A stretch of DNA of 8,729 bases from Streptosporangiaceae bacterium. Its GTDB lineage: Bacteria > Actinomycetota > Actinomycetes > Streptosporangiales > Streptosporangiaceae. How positions within the stretch are numbered: the first letter of the stretch is position 1; every line of letters starts with the position of its first letter. The position numbers and the translations under genes are program-made. Where the stretch lies: the NCBI GenBank assembly GCA_030052355.1, contig JASIGS010000687.1:1-8729 (forward strand), read 5' to 3'. Under the pieces are notes generated by a model, which was given only the letters and a program-made list of their open reading frames with translations, was not told the DNA's origin and made no database searches. Of this stretch, positions 1 through 5,558 are shown in pieces.

Positions 1-553
1 TCTCGGTGTCGGGCAGGCCAAGGTAGTACCGCAGCGCGAGCACCTCGCGGGCGCGTCGGGGCAGCCGGGCGACGGCCTGCAACGTGAGCCTCGTGTCCTC
101 ACGCGCCATCGCCGCGGCCTCAGCCGACCACACCGACGGCTCGTGCTGCCTTGGTCGCCCGAACGCGGTCCTGCGTGCCCGGTGCACCGACCGGCACCCG
201 TTGATGACGCTGACCCGCAGATAGCCGAATGCCTTATCCGGGCTGGTCAGCGTCGGTGCCTTCCGGTACAGGGCAGCGAACGCCTCCTGCACGACGTCCT
301 CGGCCGTTGGTTTGTCGCCGACCAGCAGCATCGCGGTCCTGACGAGAGTGAGCCCGTGTTCCCTGTACAACTCGGTGACAAACCGGCCGGCCTCTTCGGA
401 CGTCAGCGGCGCGACGGCCCGCCGCTCTTCCGCCGCCACGCTCCGTTCGGCAGGTCCGGCTGGCGCGGCCATCTCGCCCCTGCGGAGATGGCCTGCCGCG
501 GCGTTCGCTGCATCGTCGAGGTTTCCCGGAATGCGTGCTAACGGGGCACTCAC
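1..553 (-). CDS. SigE-family RNA polymerase sigma factor (sigma-70/ECF type), 3' end cut by window edge
   Basis: The frame stays open from a GTG at 553 to the left edge (184 codons, no stop), so the C-terminus is missing. The first ~55 residues are a polar, Ala/Arg-rich extension. Residues 58-128 look like sigma region 2: FVTELYREHG (58-67), then AEDVVQEAF (84-92) and a YLRVSVIN stretch (111-118). Residues 156-184 begin region 4, with LPRRAREVLALRYYLGL (164-180) leading into the helix-turn-helix, where the window ends. The family directs RNA polymerase to alternative promoters. The start rests on GGAGG (560-564 on the complement) six bases before the GTG; an internal ATG at codon 28 is a weaker alternative. 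The gene diverges from the RNA methyltransferase across ~150 bp. No anti-sigma gene is visible, though one could lie off the left edge. Family assignment is strong; target promoters are unknown. Confidence 0.9.
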   Translation of the reverse strand, partial: MSAPLARIPGNLDDAANAAAGHLRRGEMAAPAGPAERSVAAEERRAVAPLTSEEAGRFVTELYREHGLTLVRTAMLLVGDKPTAEDVVQEAFAALYRKAPTLTSPDKAFGYLRVSVINGCRSVHRARRTAFGRPRQHEPSVWSAEAAAMAREDTRLTLQAVARLPRRAREVLALRYYLGLPDTE

Positions 554-620
554 GGGCAGCCTCCGGCGGGGCCGGCCGACGAAGATCGGGCGGGGAAAAT
601 TGAGTACGGCATACAAGAGA

Positions 621-634
621 CGCCGCCCGCGGCG
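621..634. promoter_or_regulatory. Inverted repeat CGCCGC-CC-GCGGCG in the divergent intergenic region
   Basis: A perfect 6-bp inverted repeat with a 2-bp spacer lies midway between the divergent sigma-factor and RNA-methyltransferase genes. It could be an operator acting on one or both. It is made only of G and C, so chance is a real possibility in this DNA. Confidence 0.25.
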
Positions 635-656
635 AAATTGCTGAGTCCGCGACCGA

Positions 657-662
657 TATTTT
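657..662 (+). promoter_or_regulatory. Possible -10 box (TATTTT) for the RNA methyltransferase
   Basis: TATTTT is the core of the only strongly AT-rich patch upstream of the methyltransferase, 45 bases before its preferred ATG (707). No convincing -35 hexamer is found 16-18 bp upstream, so this is a weak call. Confidence 0.22.
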
Positions 663-706
663 TGGGTTCGCCCGGGCCGACGTCGTGACCAGCTGGCGGG
701 ATGCGG

Positions 707-1534
707 ATGGCGGAAGTGATCAGTAGTGCCGCGAACCCACTCGTCAAGCGCGTGCGGGCGCTGGCCGACCGCAAGCACCGGCGGACCGAGTCGGCGTTCG
801 TGGTGCAGGGCATCCAGCCGGTCTGGCAGGCCGTCGAGGCCGGCGCCGACATCGAGACGCTGATCGTCGCGCCGTCGCTGCTGCGTCACGCCGGCGCCGC
901 AGCGATGGTCGCCGCTCAGGAGGCCGCAGGCGTCCGCGTCGCCCGGCTGTCGGCCGAGCTGTTCGGGCGGATCGCCGACCGGGACGGCCCGTCTGGGCTC
1001 GCGGCGATCGTGCGGTCACAGCCGCTCGGCCTCGGCGACCTGACTGTCGGCGACGGTTCGCTGTTCGCGGCGCTGCACTCGCCGGGAAATCCAGGGAACC
1101 TCGGCACGATCGTCCGCACCGCGAGCGCGGTCGGGGCCGCCGGCGTCATCCTGATCGGCCCGTCCGCCGACCCGTACGACCCGGCCGCGGTGAAGTCCAG
1201 CATGGGCGCGCTGTTCACCGTTCCGGTCGTCGGCGTGCCGTCGGCGGCCGACTTCCTGCAGTGGGCCGCACGCAACGACATAACTGTGGCCGCGACCTCC
1301 GCCAGGGCCAGCGTCTCGTGCTGGGAGGCGGACCTGCAGCCGCCGCTCGCGGTGCTGCTCGGCAGCGAGGGCACCGGCCTGCCTGACGACCTCCTCGACG
1401 GGGCTGGCCTGACGGTCGCTATCCCGATGACCGGGACCGCCGAGTCGCTCAACCTTGCGGTTGCGGCTGGCATCCTGCTCTACGAGGTGCGTCGCCGCAC
1501 CGGCCTACCAGCCGGCGGGTTTCTGGACCGTTAG
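707..1534 (+). CDS. TrmH/SpoU-family RNA 2'-O-ribose methyltransferase
   Basis: This is a 275-residue protein with the layout of SpoU enzymes, which move a methyl group from S-adenosylmethionine to a ribose 2'-OH in rRNA or tRNA. Residues ~18-95 match the small substrate-binding domain (KHRRTESAFVVQG near 23-35). Residues ~115-270 form the knotted SPOUT domain with all three motifs: NLGTIVR (131-137, catalytic Arg 137), GSEGTGL (219-225) and IPMTGTAESLNLAVA (239-253, Asn 249). I prefer the ATG at 707, because the GGCGGG at 695-700 then has a six-base spacing; an in-frame ATG at 701 would abut it. The gene stands alone on this strand and converges on vapC 46 bp away. The exact nucleotide target cannot be read from the sequence: 23S rRNA, tRNA and thiostrepton-resistance-type methylases share these motifs. 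No key residue appears missing. Confidence 0.93.
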   Translation: MAEVISSAANPLVKRVRALADRKHRRTESAFVVQGIQPVWQAVEAGADIETLIVAPSLLRHAGAAAMVAAQEAAGVRVARLSAELFGRIADRDGPSGLAAIVRSQPLGLGDLTVGDGSLFAALHSPGNPGNLGTIVRTASAVGAAGVILIGPSADPYDPAAVKSSMGALFTVPVVGVPSAADFLQWAARNDITVAATSARASVSCWEADLQPPLAVLLGSEGTGLPDDLLDGAGLTVAIPMTGTAESLNLAVAAGILLYEVRRRTGLPAGGFLDR

Positions 1535-1580
1535 TCGCTGCGGAGGCTTGGTCGGCGACGGCGACATAGCCAGGGCCAGG

Positions 1581-1994
1581 TCAGCCGGTCTTGAGCCGTT
1601 CCACCGGCTGGCCGGTGATGCGCGCGATGAGGTCGAAGTCCTTGTCGACATGCAGCACCGTGAGCCCGCCAAGCTCAGCGGTCGCGGCGACGATGACGTC
1701 GGGGATCGAAGGTGCCCGGTGTTGACCCCGGTCAGCAAGCAGGGTGAGTACTTCTACCGCGCGATCCTCGATGGCTGGAGTCTGGTGTTCCACCGGCATT
1801 GCCGACAACGGCGGCTGCTGCCAGCCTGCACGCAGGTCAGTGCCGGATCGAGCCGAGTAGCCGACTTCCAGCCGGGTCACGGTGGCAAGCCGCACCAGCC
1901 CCTGTTCGATCCGGGCCGCCCACTGCGCCGCGTCAGGACTGGCGGCCAGCCGGAGCAAGGCGGACTTGTCGATCAGCCAGTCCGTCACCGCCAT
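1581..1994 (-). CDS. vapC: VapC-type PIN-domain ribonuclease toxin
   Basis: This 137-residue protein is the normal size for VapC toxins, which are Mg2+-dependent endoribonucleases held inactive by VapB. Four acidic positions of the PIN active site are visible: Asp 9 ([10 protein letters not shown]), Glu 43 (TRLEVGY), Asp 99 (PDVIVAA) and Asp 117 or 119 (HVDKDFD). The set appears intact. I start it at the ATG at 1992-1994, which overlaps the vapB stop by 10 bases; the frame runs on to 2048 but that extension lies inside vapB and resembles no PIN N-terminus. The Shine-Dalgarno sequence is poor (only CAGG just before the ATG), so translation is probably coupled to vapB, as usual for such pairs. 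The RNA target is unknown. It converges on the methyltransferase gene. Confidence 0.93.
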   Translation of the reverse strand: MAVTDWLIDKSALLRLAASPDAAQWAARIEQGLVRLATVTRLEVGYSARSGTDLRAGWQQPPLSAMPVEHQTPAIEDRAVEVLTLLADRGQHRAPSIPDVIVAATAELGGLTVLHVDKDFDLIARITGQPVERLKTG

Positions 1995-2206
1995 GCCTGT
2001 GACATCACCGTTGGGTCGGCTAGGTCGGCAAACGCATCGGCGAACCACGCCAGATCTTGCGTCGTCACAGCGGCACTGCTTGCGGCGGCGTCCTGCGCTA
2101 GCCGACGCCGCACGTACTCACTACGTGATATGCCAAGCCGCCCGGCTCGCGCATCGACGGCAGCTATCACGTCATCCGGCACGTCACGGATCAGCATGTC
2201 AGTCAT
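1985..2206 (-). CDS. vapB: VapB-type ribbon-helix-helix antitoxin
   Basis: A 73-residue antitoxin. The N-terminus is a ribbon-helix-helix DNA-binding fold: a beta strand (MLIRDVP, 4-10), a first helix ([15 protein letters not shown], 11-25) and a second ([14 protein letters not shown], 27-40). The C-terminal stretch from 47, with [12 protein letters not shown] (51-62), is the expected toxin-binding tail that blocks the PIN active site. Such dimers usually repress their own promoter. The ATG at 2204-2206 is chosen because a perfect GGGAGG lies five bases upstream (2212-2217); a longer frame from 2230 would place that ribosome site inside the gene. vapC follows with a 10-base overlap. Directly upstream is a 10-bp-phased repeat that may be the operator. 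The divergent dioxygenase gene starts 60-90 bp away. Confidence 0.92.
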   Translation of the reverse strand: MTDMLIRDVPDDVIAAVDARAGRLGISRSEYVRRRLAQDAAASSAAVTTQDLAWFADAFADLADPTVMSQAWR

Positions 2207-2211
2207 GAACG

Positions 2212-2217
2212 CCTCCC
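2212..2217 (-). promoter_or_regulatory. Ribosome binding site of vapB (GGGAGG)
   Basis: On the complement this reads GGGAGG, five bases before the ATG at 2206. It decides the vapB start against the longer open frame from 2230. Confidence 0.75.
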
Positions 2218-2218
2218 T

Positions 2219-2234
2219 ATGATATCCCATGATA
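2219..2234. promoter_or_regulatory. Phased direct repeat ATGATA-TCCC-ATGATA, candidate VapB operator / -10 region
   Basis: Two ATGATA hexamers are spaced exactly 10 bp apart, one helical turn, in an AT-rich island just upstream of vapB. On the vapB strand each reads TATCAT, which also resembles a -10 box, so promoter and operator probably coincide. Ribbon-helix-helix regulators such as MetJ or the omega repressor bind short tandem repeats. The operator role is inferred from position and spacing; no good -35 is seen. Confidence 0.45.
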
Positions 2235-2295
2235 GCGCGCCCGTTCCGGCGGAGATCTGCGGACGTTGGCCGGTCGTGCTGGCCAGCAGAAGCGG

Positions 2296-3321
2296 ATGCG
2301 GCAAGATGACTGGATGGCTCGTTCCGGGGATCCGGCCGCGCTGCCGGTCATTGACGTCAGACCGCTCATGGCAGGCGGGCAGGCCGCCGCGGCGGCTGCG
2401 GTCGCTGTGCAGATCCAGGCCGCCTGCCAGGATCGCGGTTTCTTCTACGTGACCGGGCACGGCGTGCCGGCCAGCCTGCTGGCCGAGCTGGCCGATCTGA
2501 GCGCCGAGTTCTTCTCGCTGCCGCTAGCTGACAAGCAGGAGATCGCCATGGAGCACGGCGGGCGTGCCTGGCGGGGCTACTTTCCTGTCGGCGCGGAGCT
2601 CACCTCGGGGCGGCCGGACCTGAAGGAAGGCTTGTACTTCGGGACCGAGTTGCCCGACGATGACCCGCGCGTGCTCGCTGGGCTTCCGCTGCACGGCCGC
2701 AACCTGTTCCCGCGGCAGGTGCCCAGGCTGCGCCCGGTGGTGCTCGCCTACCTCGACGCGCTGACGGCCGCCGGCCAGGCCGTGCTGGCCGGCGTCGCGC
2801 TGAGCCTCGGACTTGACGCCAGCTACTTCGCTGCCGGGTACACCGCAGACCCGACGGTGCTGTTCCGGATCTTTCACTACCCGCCGTCGCCACCACAGGA
2901 CGACGGCTGGGGCGTGGGCGAGCACACCGACTACGGGCTCGTGACCCTGCTCGCGCAGGACGACAGCGGCGGCCTGCAAGTGGCCGCGCCCGAGGGCTGG
3001 ATCGACGCTCCGCCGATTCCGGGGACGCTGGTCTGCAACATCGGCGACATGCTCGACCGGCTGACCGGGGGCTGGTACAGGTCCACGCCGCACCGCGTCC
3101 GCAACCTCAGCGGCCACGGCCGGCTGTCGTTCCCCTTCTTCCTCGACCCGACGTTCGGCGCCGAGGTACCAGCGCTGCCCGAGCGCGCCGCCGCCGCGGC
3201 GGACGGCACACGCCGCTGGGACGGCCAGGACCTGCGCGCGTTCACCGGCACATACGGCGACTACCTGCTCGGCAAGGTGTCCAAGGTGTTCCCGCAACTC
3301 AGCCGGGAGGCACTGGGCTAG
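2296..3321 (+). CDS. 2-oxoglutarate/Fe(II)-dependent dioxygenase, isopenicillin-N-synthase-like family
   Basis: About 341 residues, typical length. Enzymes of this fold use Fe(II), O2 and usually 2-oxoglutarate to hydroxylate, desaturate or cyclise small molecules in the cytoplasm. The DIOX_N domain starts at LPVIDVRPL and includes the conserved [12 protein letters not shown]. The jelly-roll core has the complete iron triad His 210-x-Asp 212 (GEHTDYG) and His 266 (STPHRVRN), followed by Arg 276-Leu-Ser 278 ([11 protein letters not shown]), the usual 2-oxoglutarate carboxylate anchor. The start is uncertain: TTG 2266, ATG 2296 and ATG 2314 are in frame and none has a strong ribosome site; 2296 has a weak AGAAG nearby. 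The C-terminus overlaps the convergent membrane-protein gene by 23 bp. No biosynthetic cluster surrounds it, so the substrate is unknown; amino-acid, gibberellin-like or secondary-metabolite substrates are all possible. Confidence 0.9.
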   Translation: MRQDDWMARSGDPAALPVIDVRPLMAGGQAAAAAAVAVQIQAACQDRGFFYVTGHGVPASLLAELADLSAEFFSLPLADKQEIAMEHGGRAWRGYFPVGAELTSGRPDLKEGLYFGTELPDDDPRVLAGLPLHGRNLFPRQVPRLRPVVLAYLDALTAAGQAVLAGVALSLGLDASYFAAGYTADPTVLFRIFHYPPSPPQDDGWGVGEHTDYGLVTLLAQDDSGGLQVAAPEGWIDAPPIPGTLVCNIGDMLDRLTGGWYRSTPHRVRNLSGHGRLSFPFFLDPTFGAEVPALPERAAAAADGTRRWDGQDLRAFTGTYGDYLLGKVSKVFPQLSREALG

Positions 3322-3790
3322 TCGCGTGCTGGCCGGTCCGCTGCGGGGTGCCACCCGCGCGAAGTGCCAGGAACGCGCCAGTGGCGTAGCAGGCAAGCGC
3401 CAGTGCCCACAGCCCCGCCATGATCATCGAGCTGAACCCCATCCCGTAGTCCAGGAAGCTCACGCCGTTGAAGCCGGCGCCGATGATGGCCAGAGCGCCG
3501 AGCACCGAGAGCGTCGTTACCGCACGGCTGGCCCGTCGCCAGGTGTGCACCACGCTCGCGATCGCGGCGACGACGAGCGCCAGGCCGAACGCCGTGTGCG
3601 CGGCCGCCCACGCCGGGCCGCTGGAGATTACCCACGAGATCCCGGAAACCGCGCCGCCGAAGTAGTTGCCGGCGCTCGCACCCGGGTGCTTGGCCGGCAG
3701 CACGATGAACACGTTCACCACCATGCCGAGCAGGTACTGGACGAGCAGCAGGCAGCAGGCGGTGAGGTTGACAGCGATCAGCCGTCTCAT
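3299..3790 (-). CDS. Four-helix integral membrane protein of unknown function
   Basis: A 163-residue hydrophobic protein with four predicted membrane helices at about 8-31, 59-82, 92-110 and 119-143, short loops and a polar tail (144-163). No signal-peptide cleavage site is evident; helix 1 follows a basic MRR start, which suggests an inside N-terminus. Notable positions are His 65 and His 82 at the two ends of helix 2, a [13 protein letters not shown] segment (104-116) after helix 3, and [13 protein letters not shown] in helix 4. It resembles conserved hypothetical membrane proteins of actinobacteria that I recall but cannot name; no function is assigned. Paired helix histidines can bind haem in other families, but this is not shown here. 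The ATG at 3790 is the only good start; AAGGA lies ~11 bases upstream, inside a 19-bp palindrome. The open frame to 4066 is not protein-like. Confidence 0.8.
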   Translation of the reverse strand: MRRLIAVNLTACCLLLVQYLLGMVVNVFIVLPAKHPGASAGNYFGGAVSGISWVISSGPAWAAAHTAFGLALVVAAIASVVHTWRRASRAVTTLSVLGALAIIGAGFNGVSFLDYGMGFSSMIMAGLWALALACYATGAFLALRAGGTPQRTGQHATSPVPPG

Positions 3791-3799
3791 GCGTCTGGA

Positions 3800-3818
3800 T
3801 TCCTTCGGCGCGAAGGAA
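3800..3818. promoter_or_regulatory. 19-bp palindrome TTCCTTCG-GCG-CGAAGGAA at the start of the membrane-protein gene
   Basis: A perfect 8-bp inverted repeat with a 3-bp centre sits 10 bases before the ATG at 3790. On the gene's strand its promoter-distal arm carries AAGGA, the only plausible ribosome site. The other arm overlaps TACGTT (complement of 3817-3822), a candidate -10 box of TAnnnT form with TTACTG 16 bp upstream. It can therefore be read as a repressor operator over the -10/start-site region, or, if transcription starts further upstream, as an RNA hairpin hiding the ribosome site. Confidence 0.55.
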
Positions 3819-4210
3819 CGTATCTCGGGCCGGCACCACAGTAACCGCCACGGACCGACCGCGCTGCCGCATACCAGGGACCGCGCAGCTGCGGCAGGAC
3901 CCGGCAGCACCACAGCACACGGCCACCACCAACGTTGGCCAGGGCCTCGCGAACCCGCACGGCAGGCGCCGCGGTTCGTGCGGGTGCCCCAGCAGCCGAC
4001 GGCCAGGAACGGCCACTGCGACACCTTCCTGACCGTCGCCCGCCTCGCGAGACCCTGTAGCACCAACGGTTACCGATGTTTCTTTGTGACTCCTGATAGG
4101 AAGCTGTCTTCTTGCTCTGTGCGGCCCCAGCCGGGTAGACCTGATTACATCCTGTTTGGCAGGATTGGTCCGGAGCCGGGCATGACCGGCAACTGGGAGG
4201 CTGGACGCAC
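3819..4210. other. Gene-free stretch with several inverted repeats, between divergent genes
   Basis: I see no credible gene here: open frames on both strands give Arg/Pro/Gly/Trp-rich translations with no known motif and no ribosome site. It contains a 10-bp palindrome CCAACGTTGG (3929-3938), a 9-bp inverted repeat ACCCGCACG/CGTGCGGGT (3953-3961 and 3977-3985) overlapping an alternative pairing CGAACC/GGTTCG (3950-3955 and 3973-3978), CGGTTACCG (4067-4075), and ATCCTG-TTTGG-CAGGAT (4149-4165). The stretch 4065-4125 is clearly less GC-rich than its surroundings and probably carries the serine-hydrolase promoter. TTGCTC (4112-4117) and TAGACC (4136-4141), 18 bp apart, are a weak candidate pair. 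Confidence 0.5.
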
Positions 4211-5458
4211 ATGGGCGTGCTGCACATCGAAGTGGACCCGGCCGAGGCAGGATTCGACAAGGCGAGGCTGGACCGGATCGACCGGCATTTCGCGCGCTAC
4301 GTCGATGACCGGAAGCTGGCAGGCTGGCTGATCACGGTCGCCCGGCACGGCAAGCTCGCGCACGTTTCCTGCTACGGCCAGCGCGACCTGGAGGCGGACC
4401 TGCCGGTCGAGCCTGACACGCTGTGGCGCATCTTCTCGATGACCAAGCCGGTCACCTCGGTCGCGGCGATGATGCTTTTCGAAGAGGGCGGCTTCCAGCT
4501 CACCGACCCGGTCTACCGGTACATCCCGTCCTTCCGTGACGTCCGGGTGTTCGCCGGGGGCAGTGACGTCAGTTACAAGACGGTGCCCGCCACCGAGCCG
4601 GTCCGCATCTGGCACCTGCTCAGCCACACCTCGGGCCTGACCTACGGTTTCATGCGCAATCATCCGGTGGACGCCATTTACAGGGAACGTGGCTTCGAGT
4701 GGGGCTCACCCCGAGGCATTGGTCTCGCCGAGTGCTGTGACATATGGGCGTCGATGCCGCTGCTGTTCCAGCCGGGCACCCAGTGGAGCTACTCGGTGGC
4801 CACCGACGTGCTCGGCCGGGTCATCGAGGTGGTCTCCGGCCAGCGGCTCGACGAGTTCTTCGCCAGCAGGATCCTGCATCCGCTCGGCATGACCGACACG
4901 GCGTTTTTTGCCGGGCCGGACGACGCGTCCCGCGTCGCCGCGCTGTACGGACGCGGCCAGGACAGGAAGCTCAGCCGGCTCGACGCGACGGGCAAGGGCG
5001 CCTTCCGTGAACCGTCCAACCACAGCGGTGGCGGGGGGCTGGTGTCGTCAGCAGCCGACTACAACCGCTTTACCCAGATGCTGCTGCACCGGCCAGACAG
5101 CCCGGCGGGTGAACTTGACGGCGTCCGGCTGCTCAGCCCGCGCACAGTGGCCTACATGACGCGCAACCACCTGCCCGGCGGTGCCGACCTCCAGCAGTTC
5201 GGCCGGCCGGTCTACGCCGAGTCCGCGGACGCTGGCGTTGGCTTCGGGTTGGGTTTCGCCGTTGTGATCGACCCGGCGGCGACCAAGAACCTGTGCTCGG
5301 CCGGCGAGTTCAGCTGGGGCGGCGCGGCTTCGACGACGTTCTGGGTGGACCCGGCCGAGCAGCTGACGGTCGCGTTCTTCACCCAGCTGATGCCGTCAAG
5401 TGCCTACCCGATCGGGCCACAGCTCCGTCAGCTCGTCTACCAGGCCCTGACCGGCTAG
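4211..5458 (+). CDS. Serine hydrolase of the beta-lactamase / class C penicillin-binding-protein family (EstB-like)
   Basis: A 415-residue single-domain enzyme of the PF00144 type (esterases, D-aminopeptidases, class C beta-lactamase relatives). The nucleophile motif is Ser 76-Met-Thr-Lys 79 (IFSMTKPVTSVAAMMLFEEG). The second motif has Tyr 194 in WSYSVATDVLGRV, without the Asn of a classical YxN. The third is a Trp 369-Gly-Gly triad (FSWGGAASTTFW) in place of KTG. Y-S-V and WGG are usual in EstB-type esterases, so an esterase or peptidase role is likelier than antibiotic resistance. There is no signal peptide or membrane segment, so it is probably cytoplasmic. The ATG at 4211 follows GGGAGG (4195-4200) with a ten-base spacing, slightly long. 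It is likely monocistronic: a strong stem-loop lies 54 bp past the stop, before the same-strand mini-protein. The natural substrate is unknown. Confidence 0.93.
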   Translation: MGVLHIEVDPAEAGFDKARLDRIDRHFARYVDDRKLAGWLITVARHGKLAHVSCYGQRDLEADLPVEPDTLWRIFSMTKPVTSVAAMMLFEEGGFQLTDPVYRYIPSFRDVRVFAGGSDVSYKTVPATEPVRIWHLLSHTSGLTYGFMRNHPVDAIYRERGFEWGSPRGIGLAECCDIWASMPLLFQPGTQWSYSVATDVLGRVIEVVSGQRLDEFFASRILHPLGMTDTAFFAGPDDASRVAALYGRGQDRKLSRLDATGKGAFREPSNHSGGGGLVSSAADYNRFTQMLLHRPDSPAGELDGVRLLSPRTVAYMTRNHLPGGADLQQFGRPVYAESADAGVGFGLGFAVVIDPAATKNLCSAGEFSWGGAASTTFWVDPAEQLTVAFFTQLMPSSAYPIGPQLRQLVYQALTG

Positions 5459-5476
5459 CACCTCGTGATGATCAAA

Positions 5477-5513
5477 TTCTAGTCGTCTTCTAGCGCACCG
5501 GCCAAAGCTAGAA
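5477..5513. promoter_or_regulatory. Cluster of TTCTAG/CTAGAA sites upstream of the zinc-ribbon gene
   Basis: TTCTAG occurs at 5477-5482 and 5488-5493 (11 bp apart), and the inverted copy GCTAGAA at 5507-5513 pairs with TTCTAGC at 5488-5494. CTAG is rare in GC-rich DNA, so three copies in 37 bp in an AT-rich patch suggest a regulator site or promoter region for the downstream gene. This is inference from position. Confidence 0.35.
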
Positions 5514-5537
5514 ATGGCCGCCAGGCAGGCGGCCATT
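5513..5537 (+). terminator. Perfect 10-bp stem-loop AATGGCCGCC-AGGCA-GGCGGCCATT
   Basis: A perfect 10-bp stem with a five-base loop lies 54 bp after the serine-hydrolase stop and ends five bases before the GGGGAGG of the zinc-ribbon gene. No T-run follows, as is common for actinobacterial terminators. It may end the serine-hydrolase transcript, or act as a leader structure for the mini-protein if transcription reads through. It contains the ATG at 5514, which argues against that ATG as a start. Confidence 0.6.
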
Positions 5538-5542
5538 GCCCA

Positions 5543-5549
5543 GGGGAGG
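5543..5549 (+). promoter_or_regulatory. Ribosome binding site GGGGAGG of the zinc-ribbon gene
   Basis: GGGGAGG lies nine bases before the TTG at 5559 and has no comparable competitor upstream of the in-frame ATG at 5514. It decides the start of the small protein. Confidence 0.65.
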
Positions 5550-5558
5550 TCGGTCCAA

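Noticed and set aside
1535..1580. Terminator between the methyltransferase and vapC
   Set aside because: Only a 5-bp GTCGC/GCGAC pairing with a long loop can be drawn; not strong enough to call.
1995..2048. Longer vapC start at 2048
   Set aside because: The added residues lie wholly inside vapB and do not resemble a PIN-domain N-terminus; the ATG at 1994 gives the usual short overlap.
1455..2222. 255-codon plus-strand frame opposite vapBC
   Set aside because: It is antisense to two well-supported genes, and its Arg/Pro/Ser-rich translation has no recognisable motif.
2524..3396. 290-codon minus-strand frame opposite the dioxygenase
   Set aside because: It is a shadow frame produced by GC-biased third positions; the plus strand encodes a complete dioxygenase with all iron ligands.
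3791..4066. N-terminal extension of the membrane protein gene (frame open back to 4066 on the minus strand)
   Set aside because: The translation is rich in Arg, Trp, Cys and Pro without domain features, and the clear MRR-hydrophobic start at 3790 makes the extension unnecessary. GC-rich DNA keeps such frames open by chance.
4211..5458. Antibiotic-resistance beta-lactamase
   Set aside because: It lacks an export signal, and the YSV and WGG motifs fit EstB-type esterases better than secreted class C beta-lactamases.
5514..5558. ATG at 5514 as start of the zinc-ribbon protein
   Set aside because: It lies within a perfect 10-bp stem-loop and has no ribosome site, while TTG 5559 follows GGGGAGG at good spacing.
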